Source: Mycobacterium sp. (GTDB lineage Bacteria > Actinomycetota > Actinomycetes > Mycobacteriales > Mycobacteriaceae). From it: DNA of 64,000 nt. Location: the NCBI GenBank assembly GCA_021732005.1, contig JAKFVT010000055.1, positions 1 to 64,000 on the forward strand, written 5' to 3'. Each line of letters starts with the position of its first letter. The first letter of the stretch is position 1. The notes under the pieces were generated by a model. That model did no database searches. It saw only the letters and a list, made by a program, of their open reading frames with translations, and was not told the origin of the DNA. The position numbers and the translations under genes were made by a program. Below, piece by piece: positions 43,410-51,675 of the stretch.

Positions 43410-45592
43410 CCGGAGACCCGCTCGACGCGGACCGGGACGCCGGTCAGCCAGGCCATCCCGGACAGCGCCTCCACGTCTTCGGGTGCGCTGGACGTCAGCC
43501 GGTTGACGTTGGACCCGCCTGCGCGATTGGCCAGTTTCCACGTCCCGGTGCCGGTGTGCCCCCACCCGTGCGGGACCGCGATCACGCCGGCCATCAAGTC
43601 CTTGGTCGTCATCACCTCGACGGTGATCTCGCCATACGGCGACGACACCCGCACCACATCGCCGTCAGAGATACCCGATTCGGCTGCGTCGTCGACCCCG
43701 ATCAGCGCCCGGTGCCCTCGCTCGCCCCGCATCAGCAGCGGCGAATTGTGCATCCACGAGTTCTCCGAACGCGGCTCGCGCATACCGATCATCCGCAACG
43801 GATAGCCCTCGGGATGACCTGTGTTGCCGAGCTTCTCGACCTCAGCGGCGATACCGGGGTGCTTCAGCCGGACCCGGCGGGACAGATACGCCACCGAATT
43901 GCGCAGCACGCCGGTGCGGATATGCGGTGCCACCACCACGCCGTGCGGATGCTCCTCGGTCAACCGGCGATGCGTCAGGCCGCCGCGACGCAGTCCGAAC
44001 AGGTCACCGCCCTGTGACATCCGGATCAGGGCGTCGATCATCATCCGCGGCTGGAGGTTCACCCCGAAGCGGCCCAATGTATTTCGCGCAGCGGCGAACA
44101 CCGTGAAGACCGGCCTGCCGGGCGCCAGCCGGGCCATCAGATCGGCGATGATGTCCCATTCCGAGCGGGCCTGTCCCGCGGGGGCGACCACAGCCTCGGT
44201 GGCCTGCCGAAACGGCGTGGCCTGGAAGGCCTGGAACGTGTACGGGAAATCGTCGCGCTCGTACATCGTGGTCACCGGCAGGATGTAGTCGCACCTGCCG
44301 GTCGTCTCGGTGACGTAGAAGTCAAGGGCCACAGACAGTTCCAGGGAATCGAAGGCTTCTTCGAGTTCGCCGCCGTTGGGCACCGACAGGACGGGGTTGC
44401 CCGCCGAGACGAACATCGCCCTGATCTGCCGGGCGCCCGGCGTCATGATCTCCTTGGCCATCAGCGCGGCCGGTTCCATCGCGACGGCGATGGGGATCCC
44501 GCCGATCCGCGACCGGTTGCGGTACGAGCGGCGCATCGCAAGCCCCATCATCGTGGCCTGCCAGCGGCCCCCGACGGTCTCCATCGAGCTGAACACCGAT
44601 CCGCCGGGTGCATCGAGGTTTCCCGCAACGAGATTCACCGCATCGATCAGGTAGGTGGTCAGTGTGCCGTACCGGCCCACGCACGTACCGAGCCTGCCGT
44701 AGACGGCCGCCCGCGGCTCGCGCACCAGATCCCGGGCGAGCGACCGGACACTGTCGGCATCGATACCGGTGCTCGCCGCGGTCAACTCCGGGGTGAACGG
44801 CGCGCACAGCGATTGCAGCCAGTCCAGGCCGTCGGCCTGTGCGTTCACCCGTGCGGTGTCGACGAGGCGCTCGGCGAACATCACCTGCAGAAGCGACAGC
44901 AGCAGGAAGGAATCGGCGTCGGGCACGATGGGCAGCCACTCGAAGGCCGCCGCCGTCTCGGTGCGGCGCGGGTCGACGACGACGACGCGCCCGCCCCGCT
45001 TGACGATGTCGTGCATGCGGTCCTTGATCCGCGGTGCCGTCAGGAAGCTGCCATGGGAGACAACGGGATTGGCGCCCATCATGACCAGCAGGTCGGTTCG
45101 CGTCAGATCGGGGATCGGCACCGACGTCGGGGCCCCGTACAGCATCTGGCTGGCGATCAACCTGCTGTTGGTGTCCTGCGACGACGCCGTGAAGTAGTGG
45201 CCGCCGCGGCCGAGGCCCTTGATGAAGCCCAACGCCGCGAAGGTGTGCGCGTAGCTGAAAGCACCGGGGTTGCCCATGTACCAGCCGACCGCGCCCGCCC
45301 CTCGGGCGCTCAGGATCTGCGTCAGCCGGGCGGCGATATCGGAGAGCGCCTCGTCCCAGCTCACCGGCTCGTAGCCATCCGGGCCTTTGCGAAGCGGCGT
45401 GGTGACCCGGTCCGGATCGTTCTGCACCTCGGTGAACGCGATGCCCTTCTGGCAGGCGAAACCGGCCGAGAGCGGATGGTCCTTGTCCGGGCGCAGTGCC
45501 GTCAGCCGGCCGTCCTCGACGGTGGCCACCATGCCGCACAGCGGTTCGCAGATGCGGCAGAACGTGGTCTTGTGCTCGATCGTGGAAGCCAC
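43406..45592 (-). CDS. Molybdopterin (bis-MGD) oxidoreductase, DMSO-reductase superfamily
   Basis: A 728-residue catalytic subunit from GTG 45592; an alternative GTG is at 45601 and the frame is open to 45658. The N-terminal [4Fe-4S] motif is FCRICEPLCG with the fourth Cys in GFACQKG. MGD-binding segments include WYMGNPGAFSYAHTF, MMGANPVVSHGS and VVVDPRRTETA; the C-terminal dinucleotide-binding domain has HNSPLLMRGERGH. The relatives (formate dehydrogenase/nitrate reductase type, including mycobacterial Rv0197-like proteins) are redox enzymes, but the substrate is unassignable. It is divergent from Ltp copy B across operator site 4. Confidence 0.9.
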   Translation of the reverse strand: MASTIEHKTTFCRICEPLCGMVATVEDGRLTALRPDKDHPLSAGFACQKGIAFTEVQNDPDRVTTPLRKGPDGYEPVSWDEALSDIAARLTQILSARGAGAVGWYMGNPGAFSYAHTFAALGFIKGLGRGGHYFTASSQDTNSRLIASQMLYGAPTSVPIPDLTRTDLLVMMGANPVVSHGSFLTAPRIKDRMHDIVKRGGRVVVVDPRRTETAAAFEWLPIVPDADSFLLLSLLQVMFAERLVDTARVNAQADGLDWLQSLCAPFTPELTAASTGIDADSVRSLARDLVREPRAAVYGRLGTCVGRYGTLTTYLIDAVNLVAGNLDAPGGSVFSSMETVGGRWQATMMGLAMRRSYRNRSRIGGIPIAVAMEPAALMAKEIMTPGARQIRAMFVSAGNPVLSVPNGGELEEAFDSLELSVALDFYVTETTGRCDYILPVTTMYERDDFPYTFQAFQATPFRQATEAVVAPAGQARSEWDIIADLMARLAPGRPVFTVFAAARNTLGRFGVNLQPRMMIDALIRMSQGGDLFGLRRGGLTHRRLTEEHPHGVVVAPHIRTGVLRNSVAYLSRRVRLKHPGIAAEVEKLGNTGHPEGYPLRMIGMREPRSENSWMHNSPLLMRGERGHRALIGVDDAAESGISDGDVVRVSSPYGEITVEVMTTKDLMAGVIAVPHGWGHTGTGTWKLANRAGGSNVNRLTSSAPEDVEALSGMAWLTGVPVRVERVSG

Positions 45593-45603
45593 GTAGGACA
45601 CGA

Positions 45604-45622
45604 TACTGTAAGTGTTACAGTT
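45604..45622. promoter_or_regulatory. Shared catabolic operator, site 4
   Basis: TACTGTAA-GTG-TTACAGTT, 15 of 16 arm positions. It lies between the molybdopterin oxidoreductase start (45592, minus) and the Ltp-CaiB operon (45661, plus). Confidence 0.75.
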
Positions 45623-45660
45623 CCTGCGCGTCTCCGCGGATCCCGAGAGGAAGACCATCG

Positions 45661-46806
45661 ATGAACGATGTCGCCATCATCGGCGTCGGCCTGCACCCGT
45701 TCGGCCGGTTCGAGGGTAAATCCGCAATGCAGATGGGCGTCGACGCGATCTTCGCCGCCGTCGCGGACGCGGGCATCGAATGGAAGGACGTCCAGTTCGC
45801 CACCGGCGGCAGCTGGACGGTCGCCAACCCCGATGCGATCGTCGGCATGGTCGGACTGACCGGGATCCCGTTCACCAACGTCTTCAACGCCTGCGCGACG
45901 GCGGCCAGCGCCGCCAAGGCGTGTGCCGACGGGATCCGGCTGGGCGACTACGACATCGGTATCGCGATCGGTCTGGACAAGCATCCGCGCGGCGCCTTCA
46001 CCGAGGACCCGGCCCTGGTCGGGATGCCGCGCTGGTACGCCGAGAACGGCCAGTACCTCACCACGCAGTTCTTCGGCATGAAAGCCAACCGCTACCTCCA
46101 CGACCACGGCATCTCGGAGGAGACATTGGCTCGGGTGGCCAACAAGAACTTCCGCAATGGTGTGCTGAACCCGAATGCCTTCCGGCGCAAGGAGATTTCG
46201 ATCGAGGAGATCATGGCCTCGCCGGTGTTGAACTACCCGCTGCGGCAGTACATGTTCTGTGCGCCCGACGAGGGCGCCGCCGCGGTCATCATGTGCCGCG
46301 CCGACATCGCGCACCGCTACACATCCACGCCGGTGTACCTCAAGGCGGTCGAAGTCCGCACCCGCCGCTACGGCGCCTACGAGGTCAACACCACGTTCGG
46401 CCCCGTCGACGAGGACGTCGCACCGACTGTGCACGCGGCCCGCGCCGCGTTCGAAAAGGCCGGTGTATCACCGCAAGACGTCGACGTGATCCAACTGCAG
46501 GACACGGACGCCGGCGCGGAGATCATCCACATGGCCGAGTGCGGGTTCTGCCCGGACGGCGACCAGGAGCGGCTGCTGGCCGACGGCGAGACCGAGATCA
46601 ACGGCTCCATGCCGATCAACACCGACGGTGGGCTGATCGCCAACGGCGAGCCGATCGGCGCGTCCGGGCTGCGACAGATTCACGAGATCGTCCGGCAGTT
46701 GCGCGGCGAGGCCGGCGACCGCCAGGTTCCTGGTCAGCCGAAGGTCGGTTTCACCCAGCTCTACGGCGCACCGGGCACCGCCGCGGCGACGATCCTGACG
46801 CGGTAG
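45661..46806 (+). CDS. Thiolase-like lipid-transfer protein (Ltp/SCP-x family), copy B
   Basis: A 381-residue thiolase-fold protein, ATG 45661 (MNDVAIIGVGLHPFGRFEG). It keeps nucleophile-loop Cys78 (NACATAASA) and, like copy A at 8129, has GEP (329-331) where thiolases have GHP. The central region, about residues 115-195, is almost residue-for-residue identical to copy A, while the N-terminal 60 residues diverge. It heads an operon with a CaiB-type gene 4 bp downstream. Unlike copy A it has no adjacent DUF35 partner. A retro-aldol or carbon-carbon-cleaving role on CoA esters is inferred, not shown. Confidence 0.88.
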   Translation: MNDVAIIGVGLHPFGRFEGKSAMQMGVDAIFAAVADAGIEWKDVQFATGGSWTVANPDAIVGMVGLTGIPFTNVFNACATAASAAKACADGIRLGDYDIGIAIGLDKHPRGAFTEDPALVGMPRWYAENGQYLTTQFFGMKANRYLHDHGISEETLARVANKNFRNGVLNPNAFRRKEISIEEIMASPVLNYPLRQYMFCAPDEGAAAVIMCRADIAHRYTSTPVYLKAVEVRTRRYGAYEVNTTFGPVDEDVAPTVHAARAAFEKAGVSPQDVDVIQLQDTDAGAEIIHMAECGFCPDGDQERLLADGETEINGSMPINTDGGLIANGEPIGASGLRQIHEIVRQLRGEAGDRQVPGQPKVGFTQLYGAPGTAAATILTR

Positions 46807-46810
46807 ACAC

Positions 46811-47992
46811 ATGGGCGTTCTCGACGGGGTGCGGGTCCTGGACTACGGCAGGTTCATCGCCGCGCCCTGGTGCAGCGCGCTTCTCGCCGATATGGGGGCC
46901 GACGTCCTGCGCATCGAGAAGCGGGAAGGCGGCGAGGACCGTTGGGTGCAGTCGGTCACGAGCGGCGGTGAAGGCGGCACCTTCCTGCAGTGCAACCGCA
47001 ACAAGCGCTCGCTGACCCTGGATTCGACGACGTCGGAAGGCGCCGACATCACCCGCAGGTTGGTGGCCCGCTCCGACATCGTGATCGCCAACATGCCGGC
47101 CGCCGGGATGCGCGCCAGCGGGCTCGACTACGAGTCGCTGCGCGCGGTCAAACCCGACATCATCCTGGCCAGCGCCACCGCCTACGGCGAGGGTGGCCCC
47201 TACAGCGACCGGATCGGATTCGACGGGGCCGGGCAGGTGATGTCCGGCGCCGTCTATCGACAGGGCCTGCCGGAGCTGCCGATCCGAACGGTGGTCCCCC
47301 AGGCCGACTTCGGCACCGCGCTCACCTTGACCATCGGGGTGATGATGGCCCTCTACCACCGCAGCCAGACCGGGAAGGGCCAGCACGTCGAAGGTGCGCT
47401 GCTGCCCACGGCGTTGATGCTGTCCAACGCCTTCCTCATCGAGCGCGAGCTGCTCGGCGTGGACAAACCCCGCGCGGCCAACCGCGGCACCTCGGTCGCG
47501 CCGTGCGACCTGTACGAGGTCACCGACGGCTGGGTCCTGCTTCAGATCGCCGGCCAGCCGATGTTCAAACGGTGGTGCCGGCTGATCGGCCGGGAGGATC
47601 TGTTCGACGATTCCCGCTTCGCCGACGACGATTCACGCTGGCAGAACGGCGACGTCCTCAACGATCTGATGCAGCAGTGGTGTGCGGGCAAGACCAAAGC
47701 CGAGGTGCTCGCAGAGCTGGAGTCGGCGAAACTTCCTGCTGCCCCGTTGAATTCGCCGCAGGACGTTCTCGACGACCCGCACGTGGAAGCCATGGGATAC
47801 CTCAAGCGGGTGCCGTTTCCCGGCGCGTCACGGCCCGTGCCGCTCATCGAGACACCGTTCCGCCTGTCGGCGACACCAGGCTCCATCCGGCGGCGCGCAC
47901 CGTTGCTCGGTGAGCACACCGATGAGGTGTTGGCCGAAATCGGCTACAGCACAGCCGACATCGCGAACCTACGCCGCGACGGCATCATCTAG
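46811..47992 (+). CDS. CaiB/BaiF-family (class III) CoA-transferase (second)
   Basis: A 393-residue protein. Diagnostic GVRVLDYGRFIAAPWCSALLADMGADVLRIE at the start (given here in part of its length), catalytic Asp D166 in PQADFGTAL, and MMALYHRSQTGKGQHVEG after it. CoA transfer to an acid intermediate is the family role. It is 4 bp after Ltp copy B and therefore under operator site 4. Its stop directly abuts the stop of the convergent P450 gene. It is not a close copy of the CoA-transferase at 42186, so the two may act on different acids. Confidence 0.91.
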   Translation: MGVLDGVRVLDYGRFIAAPWCSALLADMGADVLRIEKREGGEDRWVQSVTSGGEGGTFLQCNRNKRSLTLDSTTSEGADITRRLVARSDIVIANMPAAGMRASGLDYESLRAVKPDIILASATAYGEGGPYSDRIGFDGAGQVMSGAVYRQGLPELPIRTVVPQADFGTALTLTIGVMMALYHRSQTGKGQHVEGALLPTALMLSNAFLIERELLGVDKPRAANRGTSVAPCDLYEVTDGWVLLQIAGQPMFKRWCRLIGREDLFDDSRFADDDSRWQNGDVLNDLMQQWCAGKTKAEVLAELESAKLPAAPLNSPQDVLDDPHVEAMGYLKRVPFPGASRPVPLIETPFRLSATPGSIRRRAPLLGEHTDEVLAEIGYSTADIANLRRDGII

Positions 47993-49189
47993 TCAGGGCA
48001 GCACCCGCACCGGCACGGTGCTCCAGCCGGCGACGTTCTGCATGTTGACCCGGCGGCAGCCGCTGAAGTCGACCTCGAACTTCGGCATGAAGTCGAGCAT
48101 CTTGTCCAGGGCGATCGCGCTTTCCAAGCGGGCGAGGGCCGCGCCAAGGCAGCTGTGGATTCCGTAGCCGAGTCCCAGGTTCTGGGCCTGGGTGCGGTCG
48201 CGGTCGACATCGAATCTGTCGGGGTCGGTCCACGCCTGTGGGTCGCGGTTGGCGGATCCACCGACCAGGAACACCGGCTTGCCGGCCGGAATGGTGACGC
48301 CGTGCAGGGTGACCTCGCGCAGTGAGCAGCGCACGTTGTATTGGGCCGGAGCCTCGTAGCGCAGGAGTTCCTCGACGGCGAGCGGTATCTTGCTGCGGTC
48401 TCGCCGTAGCAGCTCCCACTGGTCGGGGTTCTGCGCGAAGACCACCGCGGCGTTGCCGATCAGCTTCGTCACGGTCTCCGCGCCCGCACCACCCAACAGT
48501 GTTGCGAATTCCGTGATCTCGATATTGTCGAGTGGCTCCATCCGGCCGTCGTCGCGTTCGATCTCGGCACAGATCAGCTTGCTCAGCAGGTCGTCACCAA
48601 GATCGTCGCGGCGCTTCTTGATCAGCCGGAAGTAGTAGACCGCCATGTCGACGGCAGCCTTCTGACCGGCCTCGGTCATCTCGACGTCACCGTTCTCACG
48701 GTGCAGCAGTTCGTCGATCCACAAGCGGATCTGCTGGCGGTCGGCGGCCGGCACCCCTTGCATGGTCGTCATCACGTCCACCGGGAACAATGCCGAGAAA
48801 TTCTGCACGACGTCGAATCCGGCCGGGTCGACGGCATTCAGATGTTTGTCGACCAGTTCGATGACCAGTGCGCGCTGCGCTTCGATGGCGCGAGGCGTGA
48901 ACACCTTGTTGAGCAGGCTGCGCATCCGCCGGTGTGCGGGCGGGTCCATCGCGATGATCGACCCGTGCTTGGTCACCTCGCCTTTGCGTACCTGACCGAG
49001 ATCCACGCCGTACGCCGACGAGTAGGTCTCGAAGTCCCTGAACGCAGCGGCAACATCGTCGTGTCGGGTCAGCGCATAGAAGTCGTAGTCCGGGCTGTAA
49101 TAAACCGGTGCTTCCTCGCGCATGCGTCGGTAGGTGTCGTACGGGCTGACGAAGAAGTCTTCCGAGAACGGATCGAAGACCACACTCAT
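47993..49189 (-). CDS. Cytochrome P450 (second)
   Basis: A 398-residue P450. Heme Cys347 lies in GYGIHSCLGAALARLE (the usual Phe of the heme motif is Leu), and the I-helix motif is LLGGAGAETVT. Membrane or redox-fusion parts are absent. Its ATG overlaps the stop of the upstream acyl-CoA dehydrogenase gene by four bases, making it the last gene of a long operon that begins with the enoyl-CoA hydratase at 57219. It presumably hydroxylates a pathway intermediate. Confidence 0.93.
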   Translation of the reverse strand: MSVVFDPFSEDFFVSPYDTYRRMREEAPVYYSPDYDFYALTRHDDVAAAFRDFETYSSAYGVDLGQVRKGEVTKHGSIIAMDPPAHRRMRSLLNKVFTPRAIEAQRALVIELVDKHLNAVDPAGFDVVQNFSALFPVDVMTTMQGVPAADRQQIRLWIDELLHRENGDVEMTEAGQKAAVDMAVYYFRLIKKRRDDLGDDLLSKLICAEIERDDGRMEPLDNIEITEFATLLGGAGAETVTKLIGNAAVVFAQNPDQWELLRRDRSKIPLAVEELLRYEAPAQYNVRCSLREVTLHGVTIPAGKPVFLVGGSANRDPQAWTDPDRFDVDRDRTQAQNLGLGYGIHSCLGAALARLESAIALDKMLDFMPKFEVDFSGCRRVNMQNVAGWSTVPVRVLP

Positions 49190-50388
49190 GTGGCGACCGG
49201 GGCTTTCGTCGCCGGCGGCGAGTAGTTCGGCTTGCCGAGCCCGAGCACGTGCTGCGCGATCATGTTGCGGAACACCTCGAGCGTGCCGCCGTAGATCCCG
49301 AACAGCGGCGCGAACCGGAAGGCATATTCGGAAGCACCATTGTCGGCCGCCCCGTCGGTGTCCACCGGCAACACCGAGGCGGCGCCGGCGAGATCCATCA
49401 GGTCAGGTGCGATGTCGCGCATCGTCTGGGCTTGCGCCACCCGCCCGAAAATGCTTGGTGTGGACAGGGATGCCTCCAGCCGCGCGGCACTGCGGCCGAG
49501 CCGGTAGGCGACCGCGCCGTCGTCGACCATCCGTCGTCCGGCGGCGTCGACGCGCCCGACCCGGGCGGCGACGGCGTCGACCGCGGCGGCCATTACACCG
49601 GCCTGATGCGCCATGATCGACACGTCGGAGAGCCCGTCGGCTTCCGTCGGTGCGGCCCCGTGTTCGGCGTCGAGCGGTCCGCGCAGCACAGTCCAGCCAG
49701 CGTTCGCCTCGCCGAGCAAATACTTCTCGTCGACCCGGACGTCGGTGTAGTACACGATGTTCGTGCGGTCGCCGTCGACGGTACGGATGCCCTGGATCTC
49801 GATACCCGGGGTGTCCAGCGGAACCAGAAACATGCTCAGGCTCTTGTGTTTCGGCGCTCCTGCGTCGCTGTTGGTCAGCAGGAACACGTACTGGCAGTTG
49901 TGCGCGCCGGTGGTGAACATCTTGGAGCCATTTATCACCCACTGGTCGCCGTCGCGGACGGCGCGGGTCTTGCAGGTGGCCACGTCCGAACCGCCCTCAG
50001 GTTCGGTGTACCCCAGACACATTCGTGCCGTGCCCTCGAAGACTCGCGGCAGCACCTCGTCGACCAGCTCGGGCTTGCCGAACGCGGCGACCGCTTTGGC
50101 CACCATCACGGTGGTCCCCCACGTCACCCACGGCACATGCGCCCGGCGACGCTCGAGATCCCAGATGCGGCGGCGGATGCGGCTGAACCCGCCGTCGGTG
50201 CCCGTCTTGAACTCGGCCTCCAGGTACCCGCGAGCGCCGAGCGCCAGGTGCACCCCCTCGTCGAAGTTGTCCCCGGTCTGCCGGTCCCGCAGCCGCACCT
50301 CGTCGGTCACCAGGTCGGTGAGGAACGCCCGCAGGTCGCGCTGGAAGGCCGCATCGTCGGCGCTCAGGTCGACTTCGGTGAAATCCAT
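49186..50388 (-). CDS. Acyl-CoA dehydrogenase (tandem copy 2)
   Basis: A 400-residue flavoprotein with AAGGAG before its ATG. FAD/substrate segment: CLGYTEPEGGSDVATCKTRA then GSKMFTTGAHNCQYVF; C-terminal FAD-adenine motif YGGTLEVFRNMIAQHVLGLGKP. It oxidises acyl-CoA to 2-enoyl-CoA with electron-transferring flavoprotein. It is a close paralogue of the gene immediately upstream (50484-51668), colinear over the whole length. A 95-bp gap with two inverted repeats separates them, suggesting a separate control step. Confidence 0.92.
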   Translation of the reverse strand: MDFTEVDLSADDAAFQRDLRAFLTDLVTDEVRLRDRQTGDNFDEGVHLALGARGYLEAEFKTGTDGGFSRIRRRIWDLERRRAHVPWVTWGTTVMVAKAVAAFGKPELVDEVLPRVFEGTARMCLGYTEPEGGSDVATCKTRAVRDGDQWVINGSKMFTTGAHNCQYVFLLTNSDAGAPKHKSLSMFLVPLDTPGIEIQGIRTVDGDRTNIVYYTDVRVDEKYLLGEANAGWTVLRGPLDAEHGAAPTEADGLSDVSIMAHQAGVMAAAVDAVAARVGRVDAAGRRMVDDGAVAYRLGRSAARLEASLSTPSIFGRVAQAQTMRDIAPDLMDLAGAASVLPVDTDGAADNGASEYAFRFAPLFGIYGGTLEVFRNMIAQHVLGLGKPNYSPPATKAPVAT

Positions 50389-50418
50389 GTCAGCTCCTTA
50401 GCAATGTGGTCGGTCAGA

Positions 50419-50478
50419 AGCTTCGCCGAAGCTGTAGTTGTCGACCAGAAGTCCGAGTAGCCCGCACGATAACTACAG
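50419..50478. repeat. Paired inverted repeats between tandem acyl-CoA dehydrogenase genes
   Basis: A compact hairpin AGCTTCG-C-CGAAGCT (50419-50433) is followed by a longer inverted repeat with arms CTGTAGTT (50432-50439) and AACTACAG (50471-50478), the arms extending further with one mismatch. The two structures share bases and cannot form together. They could be a partial terminator, attenuator or operator. Confidence 0.5.
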
Positions 50479-50483
50479 GCTCG

Positions 50484-51668
50484 CTATGCGGTCCGCGGTG
50501 CGTAAGCGGGCTTGCCTAGCCCCAGGACGTACTGCCCGATCATGTTGCGGAACACCTCCAGGGTTCCGCCGTAGATGCCCGAGAGCGGTGCGAACCGGTA
50601 CACGTACTCCGACGCGCCGTCGTCGGCAGCGCCGTCGGTCTCCACCGGAAGCGTTGCCGCAGCGCCGAGAATGTCCATCAGATCTGGTGAGATATCGCGC
50701 ATGGTCTGCGCGATCGCAACCCGCCCGTAGAGACTCGGTGAACTCAGGGCGGCCTCCATCCGGGCCGCGCTGCGACCCAGTCGGTACGACACCGCACCGT
50801 CGTCGACCGCTCGCCGGCCATTCGGGTCGGACCGGCCGACCGCGGCGGCCACCTTGTCGACCGCGGTGGCCATGAAATTGGCCTGGTGCATCATGATCGA
50901 CACATCGGCCAACCCGTCGGCTGCCGCGGCCACCGCCCCGTGCTCGACGTTGAGCGGTTCACGTAAGACCGTCCAACCACCGTTGACCTCACCGAGGCGG
51001 TACTTGTCGTCGACCCGGACGTCGCTGTAATAGACGATGTTCGTCCGGTCACCGTCGACGGTGCGCAGACCTTGGATCTCGATGCCCGGCAGGGTAAGCG
51101 GAACGAGAAACATGGTCAGACTCTTGTGCTTCGGCGCATCCGGATCGGTGTTGGTGATCAGGAAGACATACTGGCAGTTGTGCGCCCCGGTGGTGAACAT
51201 CTTGGAGCCATTAACGATCCACTGGTCGCCGTCCCGAACCGCGCGGGTCTTGCAGGTGGCTACATCCGAACCGCCCTCGGGCTCGGTGTAACCCAGACAC
51301 AACCGGACCTGCCCGCTGAAAACACCTGGCAGCACTTCGGCTTTGAGTTCCGCGGAGCCGAAGGTGTCGACCGAACGCGCCACCATTGACGTGGTCCCCC
51401 AGGTCACCCACGGGACCGCGAACCTTCGCTTCTCCAGCTCCCAGATCCGTCGGCGGACCCGGGTGAAACCGCCCTCGGATTCCGGTTTCCACTCGGCCTC
51501 GAGGTATCCGGCCGCCCCGAGCGCCAGGTGCACACCTTCGTGGAAGTTGTCGCCGGTCTCCCGATCGTGCCGGATGACCTCGTCGGTGATGTGGGTCGTC
51601 AGGAACTGGCGGACCTCGTCGAGGAACTGCTGGTCCTCGTCGGTCAGCTCTACGGGTGAGAAATCCAT
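50484..51668 (-). CDS. Acyl-CoA dehydrogenase (tandem copy 1)
   Basis: A 394-residue flavoprotein from ATG 51668 (MDFSPVELTDEDQQFLDEV); the frame is open upstream to 51812 through the next gene and that part is not used. Motifs as in copy 2: CLGYTEPEGGSDVATCKTRA and YGGTLEVFRNMIGQYVLGLG. It lies 7 bp after a shorter acyl-CoA dehydrogenase-like gene. In steroid-degrading actinobacteria such adjacent full-length plus short pairs form alpha2beta2 heterotetramers acting on bulky side-chain CoA esters; that arrangement is inferred here. Confidence 0.92.
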   Translation of the reverse strand: MDFSPVELTDEDQQFLDEVRQFLTTHITDEVIRHDRETGDNFHEGVHLALGAAGYLEAEWKPESEGGFTRVRRRIWELEKRRFAVPWVTWGTTSMVARSVDTFGSAELKAEVLPGVFSGQVRLCLGYTEPEGGSDVATCKTRAVRDGDQWIVNGSKMFTTGAHNCQYVFLITNTDPDAPKHKSLTMFLVPLTLPGIEIQGLRTVDGDRTNIVYYSDVRVDDKYRLGEVNGGWTVLREPLNVEHGAVAAAADGLADVSIMMHQANFMATAVDKVAAAVGRSDPNGRRAVDDGAVSYRLGRSAARMEAALSSPSLYGRVAIAQTMRDISPDLMDILGAAATLPVETDGAADDGASEYVYRFAPLSGIYGGTLEVFRNMIGQYVLGLGKPAYAPRTA

Positions 51669-51675
51669 GACTGCC

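Noticed and set aside
42186..47992. The two CaiB/BaiF genes as a recent duplication
   Set aside because: Their sequences differ throughout beyond family motifs; they look like separate family members.
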